Source: Planctomycetota bacterium
GTDB taxonomy: Bacteria; Planctomycetota; Phycisphaerae; Phycisphaerales; UBA1924
Reading direction: 5' to 3'
Assembly: GCA_018242605.1 (NCBI GenBank)
Contig: JAFEBP010000005.1
Location: 960,027-1,018,480 of the forward strand
DNA length: 58,454 bases
How positions within the stretch are numbered: the first letter of the stretch is position 1; every line of letters begins with the position of its first letter. A program made the translations under genes and the position numbers. Below, piece by piece: positions 25,485 through 34,212 of this stretch. Under the pieces are notes generated by a model. The model ran no database searches and was not told the DNA's origin. It saw nothing but the letters and a program-made list of their open reading frames with translations.

Positions 25485-26315
25485 TCAGACCTTGGCGGCC
25501 ACGGGCTTAAACGGACGAACCTCGATGTCCCCGTTGTGGACGCGGACATACGAACTCTGCGGCACCGTCAGCCAGACGTCCCGTGCCTTCCCGCTCGGCT
25601 CCGATGCGATCAGCCGCGTGTTGAGGGAGAACTTGCCCGTCAGCTCGGGATTCGCCTTGTACACATCCTCGACATCGCGGCTGTAGTACAACGTGGGCGC
25701 ATTCCCGTCGCTGGCGTAACGAACGGCGTGCAGGGTCTGCCCGTCGGTAACGCCCAGGGTCATCCACAGAGTCTCGTCAATCCCGTGCGCCTTGGCGATG
25801 CTCTCCACCAATCCCGCCATCCGGCTCAGAGCACCCTCGGGATCGGATTCGAGGCCGAGCGTGAGGCACAGGTAGAACATCACTTCCGAATCCGTGGTGC
25901 CCATGATGCTGGGAAAGAGTTCATCGGACACCGCCTCCACCAACCTCTTGCGGATCTTCTCGATGCCGAATATCTCACCGTTGTGCACGAACAGCCAGTG
26001 CTTGTAGCGGAAAGGATGGCAGTTGGTCTCCTGCACCGTGGCCTGCGAGGTGGCCCTCACGTGGGCCAGGAATAGACGGGCCTCTATCTGCGCCGCCAGA
26101 TCCCGAAGATTGAAATCATTCCACGCCGGACGGATGCTGCGATAGAGGCCCGGCGCGGGACGCGAACCGTACCAACCGACGCCGAAACCATCGCCGTTGG
26201 TCGGCGTCTCCGCCGACTTTGAGCACATGCTCTGATCGATCAGCGAGTGCTTGGGCTTGAAGAGCAGGTCTTCGAGCAGGATCGGCGCACCGTCGTATGC
26301 GAGCCAGCGGCACAT
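25485..26315 (-). CDS. Class II glutamine amidotransferase (YafJ/EgtC-like)
   Basis: 276 residues beginning MCRWLAY; Cys2 becomes the N-terminal nucleophile after Met removal. TPTNGDGFGVGWYG, FLAHVRATS, NCHPF and VHNGEIF are the conserved glutaminase pocket elements of this family. The domain hydrolyses glutamine to ammonia for transfer to a substrate; no synthase domain is attached and no ergothioneine genes are nearby, so the acceptor is unknown. The start is fixed by AAGGAG seven bases upstream and by Cys2. Confidence 0.9.
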   Translation of the reverse strand: MCRWLAYDGAPILLEDLLFKPKHSLIDQSMCSKSAETPTNGDGFGVGWYGSRPAPGLYRSIRPAWNDFNLRDLAAQIEARLFLAHVRATSQATVQETNCHPFRYKHWLFVHNGEIFGIEKIRKRLVEAVSDELFPSIMGTTDSEVMFYLCLTLGLESDPEGALSRMAGLVESIAKAHGIDETLWMTLGVTDGQTLHAVRYASDGNAPTLYYSRDVEDVYKANPELTGKFSLNTRLIASEPSGKARDVWLTVPQSSYVRVHNGDIEVRPFKPVAAKV

Positions 26316-26484
26316 GATGAACTCCTTCTTGCTTGAATCAAGATAATGCCCGTGTCCCAGCCAGCCACCGTGTGATTGATGCGGCCACGCCTGGGTGGCT
26401 GTGAAACCTCGACACACCGACGCAATCGACAGACCCGGATGCTCACCAAGCGGGCGAGGCAGGACGTTCGCGCCGCGAGCTTCG

Positions 26485-26513
26485 TTGCCAAACTACCTCA
26501 TTCAGTATACTCT
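26485..26513 (+). promoter_or_regulatory. Candidate sigma-70-type promoter
   Basis: TTGCCA (26485-26490) is followed after 17 bases by TACTCT (26508-26513); an alternative TATACT at 26506 has a 15-base spacer. It lies in a locally AT-rich stretch 64 bases before the small lipoprotein gene. Planctomycete promoter consensus is uncertain, so this is weak. Confidence 0.3.
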
Positions 26514-26576
26514 AACTAAGAGTCTATTATCAGATATTCGCGTCACTTGGTGCAAACCGGTATCGCGGAGGAACCA

Positions 26577-26864
26577 ATGGCTTCAACAATCAAGTACCCG
26601 GCGACCACGCGGCGAATCAGGCCGTGGTGCGGATGTGCGTGCGCTGTCCTGCTCTCGGCCGGCTGCGAATCGGCGGGTCAGGGCGCCGTCTCCGGCGGCG
26701 CCATCGGCGCACTCGGAGGTCTCGCGATCGGCTCGATGACGGGCAGCGCAGGAAAGGGCGCCGCGATCGGAGCGATCTCCGGCGCCGTCGCGGGCGGGGT
26801 CATCGGTGATCAGAACCAACGCGCGCGGCAAAGCCAGCAAGGCATGCGCTACGGAGGCTACTAA
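26577..26864 (+). CDS. Glycine-zipper lipoprotein
   Basis: 95 residues. A signal peptide ends in LLSAGC, giving a lipidated Cys. The mature protein is mostly GxxxG repeats (GAVSGGAIGALGGLAIGSMTG, then GAAIGAISGAVAGGVIG), the two-helix glycine-zipper pattern of SlyB/OmpA-like envelope proteins, followed by a polar Gln/Arg tail. Start supported by GGAGG at 26567-26571. Its TAA overlaps the next ATG by one base (TAATG), so it is co-translated with the following lipoprotein gene. Confidence 0.85.
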   Translation: MASTIKYPATTRRIRPWCGCACAVLLSAGCESAGQGAVSGGAIGALGGLAIGSMTGSAGKGAAIGAISGAVAGGVIGDQNQRARQSQQGMRYGGY

Positions 26865-27502
26865 TGAATATCTTGATGAACGCGTCTCTTTGGTACGCGC
26901 GTCTGCGAACGGGGATCGCAGTCGCCGGACTCGCCGCCACGTTGCTCCCCGCCCCGGGCTGCGGATCGCAACCCCGCACAGCCGCGCCGGATGCACACCG
27001 GGCGCTGCGGCCGATCGTGACGATCGCGGGCGCATCCGCCGCGGACAAGGACAGGGCCGCCCTGGCCAGATTCGTGGGAGATTGGAAGTTCGAGGGCTTC
27101 GCGATGAACGGATCCGATCGCGCCAAGGGTTCAGGGCGCGCCGCGGCGTCGATCGAGCGAGAGCACTTTGTGCTGCTTGACCTTCAGGCGGCCGAAGGTC
27201 AACTCAGCGGCCACGCCGCCAAGAAATCCGGCTCGATGATCTTCGCATCAGAGCCGGCGATCGGGCTCACGCTGACGGCATGGGGCGATGCGTCCCCGGC
27301 GATGACCCGGATGGTGGGCGAAGTCGACGCGAACGCTTCGCACTTCACGTTCAACGAAATGCGGACAGCCCCCGGAGTGCACCGGCACACGATTTCTTTC
27401 GACTTCGAGACCGACGACCGGTGGATCGCGGAAATCCGCGACGAATCTGAGCGAAACACCCCAGTCGTGGCACGGTATGAGTTTACCCGCGTCGCATCGT
27501 AA
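26864..27502 (+). CDS. Lipoprotein of unknown function (DUF1579-like)
   Basis: 212 residues with a lipobox-type signal ending LLPAPGC near residue 33. The mature part has the pattern ALARFVGDWKFEG ... GTISFDFETDDRW typical of small beta-barrel-like proteins that measure a difference after GDW (DUF1579-type). Coupled to the glycine-zipper gene by TAATG. Role not known. Confidence 0.75.
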   Translation: MNILMNASLWYARLRTGIAVAGLAATLLPAPGCGSQPRTAAPDAHRALRPIVTIAGASAADKDRAALARFVGDWKFEGFAMNGSDRAKGSGRAAASIEREHFVLLDLQAAEGQLSGHAAKKSGSMIFASEPAIGLTLTAWGDASPAMTRMVGEVDANASHFTFNEMRTAPGVHRHTISFDFETDDRWIAEIRDESERNTPVVARYEFTRVAS

Positions 27503-27653
27503 CGCTCCCTGTCATGCTCCGGCCCTGAGATGCGTGCATGCTGAATCAGACTCCCCGGTGTCCCGCCCGTCATCATTATCCCTCAATTGCCGTCGAGGCA
27601 ACGTCCGGCCCGGGAACCCGACTGGGCTGTCGTACGAAAGGGCCAGGCTGAGC

Positions 27654-28991
27654 TTGAAGCTGAACCCCCGTATCGCAAGGACACGCGAAGCCGCGCTGAT
27701 CGCATGGGCCGTGCTGAGCGTCGGTGCCACCGCCCGGACTGTTCTTCCTCCCCCCGAAGCACCACCTCCACCGCCACCTGTGACTTCGGACCCGCCCCCA
27801 GCGACGGAACCGGCACCGGCTGATACCGAAGCTGTTCCGCAGTTGCAGACGACTCTCACCGTCGGCGAACCTCCCCATGTCCATGATCCGCTCCCGCCCA
27901 CGGGTGTGGAGGATGAACTCGAAGAAATCAGACCCGGTCTGGCGATCAAGAAGAAGTTCGATGAACTGGCGGCGAAGACCAATCTCCGCATCGGATTCGC
28001 CCAGTCATTCCTGTTCCAGCAGGCGTCCGGCGGCCCAGGCGACCGCAACGCCGGCGGCGGTGATATCGACCTGCTCGCCAAGTGGACGGCGATCGGTGCC
28101 GGGACGAAAGACACCGGCATCGTCGCGTTCGCCGGCGAGTACCGCTTCCAGATCGGCGACCAACCGCCCTCCGCGCTCGGCCCCGAGATCGGCACTTTGC
28201 TGCCGACAACGAACGGATTCAGCGAGCGTCCGCCGGTCGTCAAGGAGTTGTACTGGGATCACCGGTTGTTCGAGGACCACTTCCGCTATGTCGTAGGACG
28301 CGTCGACCCGGAGAATCTCTTCGGCGGTCACCGCCTCCAGAGCGCCAACTTCTACTTCCTGGACAAAGCCTTTTCCTCCAACCCGACCGTCCCGTACCCG
28401 GGCTCGGGAATGACCGCCGCTGCACAGCTCAAGCCGACGCCGTGGATGTACATCGACGGCGGCATCAACAACGCCAACGGCAAGACCACAACCATGGGGA
28501 TCGAATCGTTCTTCGATGAGCACGAGTTCCTGTCGTTCATCGAAGCCGCTCTCACCCCGACGATCGAGGGAGTCGGCGCCGGCAGATACCGCGTCGCGTT
28601 CTGGCACATCGATGCCAGAGAGAACGCGGGGAAGCCATCCGACCGCGGCATCACGGTCTCGTGCGATCAGGATATCGGCGACGCACTGACCGTATTCGCC
28701 CGGTACGGCAACGCCGATGGCGACGTCTCAGGAATCACTAACTCGGTCCAGGGCGGCGCGGGGATCAAGCACGTGCTCGGAAAAGACAGCCTGTTCGGAC
28801 TCGCCGCGGCGTGGTCGCAACCCAAGGACGACACTCTCCGAGACGAAAAAGTGGTGGAAGCTTTCCAGAGATTTCAGATCACCGAGACCATGCAGTTCAC
28901 GCTCGACGCCGAACTGATCATCGATCCGAGCAACGCCCCGGGCGACGACGTGCTGGGTGTATTCTCCGCACGCCTGCGTATTTCATTCTGA
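27654..28991 (+). CDS. OprB-family carbohydrate-selective porin
   Basis: About 445 residues from TTG 27654. The N-terminus then reads as a signal peptide (basic KLNPRIARTR, hydrophobic AALIAWAVLSVGATA), followed by a Pro-rich spacer, a charged segment (GVEDELEEIRPGLAIKKKFDELA) and a beta-barrel with alternating strands (GEYRFQIGDQ, YRVAFWHIDARENA, ALTVFARYGNADGDV) ending in Phe (ARLRISF), the usual last residue of an outer-membrane barrel. An ATG at 27477 in frame would overlap the preceding gene and bury the signal, so the later non-ATG start is preferred but unsure. It probably lets small solutes, sugars in classical OprB, cross the outer membrane; its position before aspA-dcu suggests dicarboxylate or amino acid passage is also possible. 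Confidence 0.8.
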   Translation: MKLNPRIARTREAALIAWAVLSVGATARTVLPPPEAPPPPPPVTSDPPPATEPAPADTEAVPQLQTTLTVGEPPHVHDPLPPTGVEDELEEIRPGLAIKKKFDELAAKTNLRIGFAQSFLFQQASGGPGDRNAGGGDIDLLAKWTAIGAGTKDTGIVAFAGEYRFQIGDQPPSALGPEIGTLLPTTNGFSERPPVVKELYWDHRLFEDHFRYVVGRVDPENLFGGHRLQSANFYFLDKAFSSNPTVPYPGSGMTAAAQLKPTPWMYIDGGINNANGKTTTMGIESFFDEHEFLSFIEAALTPTIEGVGAGRYRVAFWHIDARENAGKPSDRGITVSCDQDIGDALTVFARYGNADGDVSGITNSVQGGAGIKHVLGKDSLFGLAAAWSQPKDDTLRDEKVVEAFQRFQITETMQFTLDAELIIDPSNAPGDDVLGVFSARLRISF

Positions 28992-29031
28992 CGCACATCG
29001 CGGCGGCCCGCCGCTACACACCGAGACAACC

Positions 29032-30468
29032 ATGACAAGGCAAAACAACCCAACACGCAGCCCTTCCAAGGCCAAACGCATCGAGCACGACCTGCTCGGA
29101 GAAAAGGCGATCCCGGCCAGCGCGTATTACGGCGTTCAATCCGCCCGCGCGATGGAGAACTTCGCCATCTCGGGAGTGAAGCTGCACCTCTACCCGGACA
29201 TCATCCGGGGTCTGGCGATGGTCAAGATGGCCGCGGCTCGGGCGAACCACGACTGCGACTCCAAGGCCATGCCGCGCCGAGTGCTCAAGGGCATCGAGGC
29301 CGCGTGCAAAGACCTGCTGGACGGCCACCTTCACGACCAGTTCGCGATCGACGTCTTCCAGGGCGGGGCGGGCACCTCGACCAACATGGCCGCCAACGAG
29401 GTGATCGCCAACCGGGCGCTCGAACACATGGGGCGTGAGAAGGGCGCGTACAAGTACTGCGACCCCCACGATCACGTCAACCTCGCTCAGTCCACGAACG
29501 ACGCCTACCCCAGCGCGCTGCACGTGGCGATGATGCTCGGCAATGATCGACTCATCGAGGAACTCGATCGGTTGGTGGGATCGTTCAAGAAGAAATCCAG
29601 GCAGTTCGCGAGGGTCATCAAGATGGGCCGCACCCAACTGCAGGACGCCGTACCCATGACGCTGGGCCAGGAGTTCGCGGCGTGGGCACGCAGCATCACC
29701 GATGAGATCGCCGCTCTCCGCGCCGTCGAAAACGTGCTGTGCGAGGTGAACATGGGCGGAACGGCGATCGGCACCGGCCTCAACGCCCCCGCGGGGTACG
29801 CCGCCAGGTGCGCCCGCCACCTGGCGAAAATCACGGGCAGGCCGATCCGTCTCGCCGAGGACCTGGTGGAAGCGACTCAGGACACCCAGTCGTACGTGCT
29901 GTACTCCTCGGTGCTCAAGAGTCTGGCGATCAAGCTCTCCAAGATTTGCAACGATCTACGCCTGCTCTCCTCGGGACCGCGTGCCGGGCTGCACGAGATC
30001 AACCTGCCCGCGATGCAACCAGGCTCGTCGATCATGCCGGGCAAGGTGAACCCGGTGATCCCTGAAGTCGTGAACCAGGTCTGCTTCCGCGTGATCGGCA
30101 ATGATCTTGCCGTCACCATGGCAGCGGAGGCCGGACAGTTGCAGCTCAACGTGATGGAGCCGGTGATCGCGGCGTGCATCTTCGAGGCGCAAATGCTCTT
30201 CATGAACGCCGCGGCGTCGCTTCGGTTGAACTGCGTCGACGGCATCACCGCGAACGAGGATGTGTGCCGCCGGTTGGTGGAGCAGAGCATCGGCATCGTC
30301 ACCGCGCTGAACCCCGTACTGGGCTACGACACCGCCACGCAACTCGCGGCGGAAGCGATGAAGACAGGCAAAGGCGTCGTGGAACTGGTCCGCGAGAAGA
30401 AACTGCTGACCGAAGCGCAGATCCGCAAGGTGCTCGACCCGCGCAAGATGGCGGGAACGGCCCGCTGA
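29032..30468 (+). CDS. aspA: Aspartate ammonia-lyase
   Basis: 478 residues. Reversibly converts L-aspartate to fumarate and ammonia in the cytoplasm. The fumarase/aspartase signature GSSIMPGKVNP starts at residue 331 with the catalytic Ser loop, and GGAGTSTNMAANEV is the aspartase form of the substrate loop. Length and order match aspartases better than class II fumarases. The Dcu transporter gene follows after 34 bases, the classical aspartase-transporter pairing. Confidence 0.93.
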   Translation: MTRQNNPTRSPSKAKRIEHDLLGEKAIPASAYYGVQSARAMENFAISGVKLHLYPDIIRGLAMVKMAAARANHDCDSKAMPRRVLKGIEAACKDLLDGHLHDQFAIDVFQGGAGTSTNMAANEVIANRALEHMGREKGAYKYCDPHDHVNLAQSTNDAYPSALHVAMMLGNDRLIEELDRLVGSFKKKSRQFARVIKMGRTQLQDAVPMTLGQEFAAWARSITDEIAALRAVENVLCEVNMGGTAIGTGLNAPAGYAARCARHLAKITGRPIRLAEDLVEATQDTQSYVLYSSVLKSLAIKLSKICNDLRLLSSGPRAGLHEINLPAMQPGSSIMPGKVNPVIPEVVNQVCFRVIGNDLAVTMAAEAGQLQLNVMEPVIAACIFEAQMLFMNAAASLRLNCVDGITANEDVCRRLVEQSIGIVTALNPVLGYDTATQLAAEAMKTGKGVVELVREKKLLTEAQIRKVLDPRKMAGTAR

Positions 30469-30502
30469 AAACCACCGCATTATTTTCTTCGCCGGAGGCA
30501 TC

Positions 30503-31966
30503 ATGGTCTGGGCCGAGTTCATCGTGGTCATCGTGGCGATCGTGATCGGGGCCCGCATCGGCGGCGCCGGACTGGGAACCGTCGCCACCATCGGGTTGGC
30601 GGTGCTGGTGTTCGGCTTCGGATTGCCCCCTTCTTCCCCGCCGGCCACGGTGCTGGCGATCATCATCGCCGTCGTCACCGCCGCCGCGTCGATGCAGGCG
30701 GCCGGCGGAATGGACCTGCTCGTGGTCATCGCCGAGCGCGCGCTGCGGGCGAATCCCAAGTACATCACGTTCGTAGCGCCGGCGGTGGCGTACCTGTTCA
30801 CATTCTGCTCCGGCACCGGCCACGTTGCGTACGCCATACTTCCGGTCATCGCCGAGGTCTCTCGCAAGGCCGGCATCCGCCCCGAACGGCCGATGTCGAT
30901 CAGCGTCATCGCGTCGCAACAGGCGATCACCGCCAGCCCGCTCTCCGCGGCCACCGCGGCGCTGCTCGCGCTGCTGGACAAGGACGGAAAGGTCGGACTC
31001 ACTCAGATCCTGATGATCTGCATCCCCTCCACTTTCATCGGCTGCATGCTCGGTGCGCTGAGCGTCGTGCGGATGGGTGTTGAACTCAAGGACGATCAGG
31101 GCTACCAGGAACGCGTCGCCAAAGGCGCCGTGGCCGCGGCCACTGAAGTCAAGACGTTGGACGCGACTCAGCGTCGTCGAGCCATCGGATCCGTCGCGAC
31201 GTTTCTGACCGCCGCGGCGGCCATCGTCGCATTCGGGCTCTTCTCGAACCTGCGTCCGTCGTACACCGTGTCACCGCCCAAGGATGTCGGCTTCTCCGCT
31301 TCGATCGTGACGAGCGCAATCGCCAATCTCAGCGATCCGGAGCGACTGGACGAATCGGTCTCCCGCGCTCAACTCAAGGAGCGGCTCGAGCAGATCCGCG
31401 CCGAGCAATCAACCCCCAAGACGGTCAGGGTTGAAATGGCCACGATCATCGAGGTCGTGATGCTCTCCGCCGCCGGCATCATGATGCTCTTCTTCGGCGC
31501 CAAGCCAGCGGAGGCGGTGAAGACTCCAGTGGCAATCGCCGGCGTGGTCGCCGTGGTCTCCATCATCGGGCTGGGCTGGATGGGCAACTGCTTCTTCGAC
31601 GGCAACAAGTCCGAAATCGTGAGCGGACTCCAGGAGATCATCCGGGCTCATCCTTGGGTGTTCGCCATCGGCCTGTTCGGGCTGTCCGTCGTTCTGTTCA
31701 GTCAGGCCTCCACGGTCGCAGCTCTCATGCCGGTCGGAATCGCGCTCGGCCTTCCCGCGGCGACACTCATCGCGATGTTCCCCGCAGTGAACGGCTACTT
31801 CTTTCTGCCAACCTACGGAACGATTGTCGCGGCGATCGCCTTTGACCAATCAGGCACGACCCGCATGGGCAAGTTCGTGCTCAGCCATAGCTTCATGCGG
31901 CCAGGGATGGTGGCGACGCTGGCGTCGGTGCTCATCGGTTTAGCGCTTTCTAAAATACTGATGTGA
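30503..31966 (+). CDS. Dcu-family anaerobic C4-dicarboxylate transporter
   Basis: 487 residues with 11-12 hydrophobic segments. The N-terminal part (GGAGLGTVATIGLAVLVFGF; TFCSGTGHVAYAILPVI; QQAITASPLSAATAALLA) matches DcuA/DcuB transporters, which exchange aspartate, fumarate or malate for succinate. A polar insertion at about 200-310 makes it longer than the usual 430-450 residues. With aspA it forms an aspartate uptake-deamination-succinate export module, used in fumarate respiration or nitrogen acquisition. DcuA and DcuB cannot be told apart here. Confidence 0.9.
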   Translation: MVWAEFIVVIVAIVIGARIGGAGLGTVATIGLAVLVFGFGLPPSSPPATVLAIIIAVVTAAASMQAAGGMDLLVVIAERALRANPKYITFVAPAVAYLFTFCSGTGHVAYAILPVIAEVSRKAGIRPERPMSISVIASQQAITASPLSAATAALLALLDKDGKVGLTQILMICIPSTFIGCMLGALSVVRMGVELKDDQGYQERVAKGAVAAATEVKTLDATQRRRAIGSVATFLTAAAAIVAFGLFSNLRPSYTVSPPKDVGFSASIVTSAIANLSDPERLDESVSRAQLKERLEQIRAEQSTPKTVRVEMATIIEVVMLSAAGIMMLFFGAKPAEAVKTPVAIAGVVAVVSIIGLGWMGNCFFDGNKSEIVSGLQEIIRAHPWVFAIGLFGLSVVLFSQASTVAALMPVGIALGLPAATLIAMFPAVNGYFFLPTYGTIVAAIAFDQSGTTRMGKFVLSHSFMRPGMVATLASVLIGLALSKILM

Positions 31967-32810
31967 GCCCGGTCCGATGACCGCGTGGCTGAATGCCCCA
32001 TCGATTTGTCCAAACAGCGGACCTCCACGCGCCGGATGTTCATGTGTTCCATGAACTGAAAGTGCCGCGCACATGGATGGCCGATGCGTGGCCCTCATCC
32101 GCGCGCACAAAGGGTGCGAGTTCAAACAAACGACTCGCCTGTTCGCCACCCACCGCGTTGTATCAACTAGCCGTCTCTCTTTGGCAACCGAATTGCGGCT
32201 CACACCCACCGAAGGTCTGACCTCGCTCGATGGTGTGCCTGGCGGTTCCTTATTCCGCCAAGTTGGGACTATGAACCGTCTCGCCACCCCCCATTCAGGG
32301 ATTGCCCCGATAACCCAAACCACTCAACTCTGCGAGCAGACCAAAAGTTCATCGCGCAACGCCGACGCTTGCTGAGCAGGAGGTCGCAAGTCCGGATAAC
32401 AAACATTCCATCGCGGCGTGCACGCGACCAAAAGTTCATCAGCTCTGATCGCATGAACCCATCGCAAACGAGGGGGTTCAACCGTGCGAGGCCGGTGGAT
32501 TTGCAGGACGGCGTGGTAAGGGCTCATTGGGAGGTTGGGGGATCCCCGGCACATGTTCACCACTTGCGAGCGGCGATCTCTCTGCGCCCCTCCCATCCTG
32601 ACTTGTTCGGCCCCTTGCAACCGCACCCCCCCACCCGCCGAATCTACCCAGCGGCGCGCAGCCCATCGGGTCCAATCCCCGCGGCGATCAGTTGTCCCAT
32701 CGCCGACGCGCCGCCGTGCCTCTCGGAGGTTACTCTTGTCGTCACCCACTACCGTCCTCGAATCAACCAAAGAGACCAACGGGTCTGCCAAGCACGGGGG
32801 TCATAAACCC
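31967..32810. other. 844-base gap without a convincing gene
   Basis: Between dcu and the PilT-type gene. Open frames here are short and overlap on both strands without a start site, signal or recognisable motif. The only structured content I see is the dispersed repeat at 32340-32440. It may also hold the promoter and leader of the PilT-type gene. Confidence 0.6.
32340..32440 (+). repeat. Second copy of the ACCAAAAGTTCATC repeat block
   Basis: ACCAAAAGTTCATCG at 32340-32354, AAGTCCGGATAAC at 32388-32400 and GCGACCAAAAGTTCATC at 32424-32440. The same three elements appear in the same order at 2384 (imperfect), 2420-2432 and 2456-2473, about 30 kb away. Sequence between them is less conserved. 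Confidence 0.6.
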
Positions 32811-33968
32811 ATGAGCGTCGACACTGAACCTGTTTCCAGCGCACGCGACATCGGCCATATCAGCATGGGCCGCAAGAAGAAGTCCGACCCCCACGCCACC
32901 CGTTGGGGCAAGTTCCTTCAGGCCGCGATCAAGCTTAACTCCTCGGACCTCATCATGAAGTCCGACCAGGTGCCCAAGCTCCGCCTCCGAGGCGCGTTGA
33001 AGCCGTTGGACTGCGAAGCGGTGACAACGGACGAGTTCTGGGGTATCGCCCAGAACATCCTCACCCAGGAACAGTTCGACGACCTTCACAAGTTCGGCTC
33101 CGTCGACTTCGCCTACGACTACGACGACAACAACCGCTTCCGCGTGAACCTGTTCCAGGCCCGCGGCAAGCTCTCGGTGGCCGCGCGACTGATCACCAGC
33201 AACATCCGCCGCTTCGAAGAGTTGTACCTGCCCCCCAGCATGTCCGAGATCGCCATGCAGCCCCAGGGCATCGTGCTGCTCTGCGGCGTGACCGGATCGG
33301 GCAAGTCCACCACGATCGCCGCGATGCTCGATTACGTGAACGAGCGCAAGCCCGTCCACATCGTCACCATCGAAGACCCGATCGAATACATTTTCATGGA
33401 CAAGAAGGCCACGATCAACCAGCGTGAAATCGGCATCGACTGCCTGGATTTCAAGGTCGCCCTGCGAGCCCTGGTGCGTGAAAACCCCGACGTCGTGCTG
33501 GTCGGCGAAATGCGCGACAACGAAACCTTCGAAGCCGCCCTTCACGCCGCGGAAACCGGCCACCTGGTGTACGGAACGATCCACGCTTCCTCCACGACCC
33601 AGTGCTTCAGCCGCATTTACGGACTGTTCGAGCAGGAAGAAGTCGAGCAGGTCCGCAAGATCTTGGGCTACCAGATGCGGGCTTTCGTGTACCAGAAGCT
33701 GCTCCCCACGCTTCACCCGAACATCCCCCGCATCCCCGCCCTCGAAATTCTGATCAACAACGGCGTGGTGCGCAAGTTCATTCTCGAAGGCCGCGAGGGC
33801 GAGTTGCGTGAGTTCCTCAAGTCCATCGAAGCCCGCCAGCAGGGCATGGTGGACTTCAACGAGAGTCTCGTGCAGTTGGTCGAGAAAGAGTTCGTCGCCT
33901 TGAGGGTGGCGGAAGAATCCAGCCCCAACATCGACGAGTTCCGCATGCGGATGAAGAAGCTCGGCTGA
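32811..33968 (+). CDS. pilT: PilT/PilU-type twitching ATPase
   Basis: 385 residues. Walker A GVTGSGKST (159-167), Asp box TIEDPIEY (186-193), Walker B NPDVVLVGEMRD (225-236) and the His box AAETGHLVYGTIHASS identify a secretion ATPase of the PilT branch, which powers pilus retraction. All catalytic residues are intact. There is no zinc Cys motif, as expected for PilT and unlike PilB/GspE. ATG 32811 is preceded by a GGGGG run; open sequence further upstream is not family-like. Followed by a GspE-like gene and a CvpA-like gene on the same strand, but no pilin or PilC is next to it. Confidence 0.9.
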   Translation: MSVDTEPVSSARDIGHISMGRKKKSDPHATRWGKFLQAAIKLNSSDLIMKSDQVPKLRLRGALKPLDCEAVTTDEFWGIAQNILTQEQFDDLHKFGSVDFAYDYDDNNRFRVNLFQARGKLSVAARLITSNIRRFEELYLPPSMSEIAMQPQGIVLLCGVTGSGKSTTIAAMLDYVNERKPVHIVTIEDPIEYIFMDKKATINQREIGIDCLDFKVALRALVRENPDVVLVGEMRDNETFEAALHAAETGHLVYGTIHASSTTQCFSRIYGLFEQEEVEQVRKILGYQMRAFVYQKLLPTLHPNIPRIPALEILINNGVVRKFILEGREGELREFLKSIEARQQGMVDFNESLVQLVEKEFVALRVAEESSPNIDEFRMRMKKLG

Positions 33969-34101
33969 TCGACTGACACGCTCAACTGTTCGCAACCGTC
34001 CGGCGCCAGCCTCGGTACCAATTCCGGGCGCCGCAACGGAACTTTGTACATTGCTCATTTCCTGAAGCCCAATCGCTCGCCTGGATGCATCAGAGCGAAA
34101 T

Positions 34102-34198
34102 CGGACGGGTGAAATCCTCGGTAACCCGGGGAAGAGTCCGGTTAGGGCAGCTATCCTCACCCTTCCTCACTCCGGCGATTGTCGCCGGGCGTCCTAAC
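34102..34198 (+). ncRNA. Candidate structured 5' leader of the GspE-like gene
   Basis: Three nested or adjacent stems: CGGAC 34102-34106 with GTCCG 34136-34140, enclosing CCTCGG/CCGGGG (34116-34121 with 34126-34131); then GTTAGG 34141-34146 with CCTAAC 34193-34198, enclosing the perfect 7-bp hairpin CCGGCGA/TCGCCGG (34172-34178 with 34182-34188). The last stem ends 14 bases before the GTG start, so it could affect ribosome access. GGAT 34083-34086 could also pair with ATCC 34153-34156, an alternative fold. It matches no riboswitch consensus I know. Confidence 0.4.
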
Positions 34199-34212
34199 GA
34201 CTCTTTCGACAG

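Noticed and set aside
34102..34140. Cobalamin riboswitch, because GGGTGAAATCC resembles its GGTG-AAATCC element
   Set aside because: The conserved B12 box and the rest of the aptamer core are missing, and the downstream gene is not cobalamin-related.
32763..34160. 465-codon minus-strand frame over the PilT-type gene
   Set aside because: It is the exact antisense of a gene with intact Walker motifs and has no family features.
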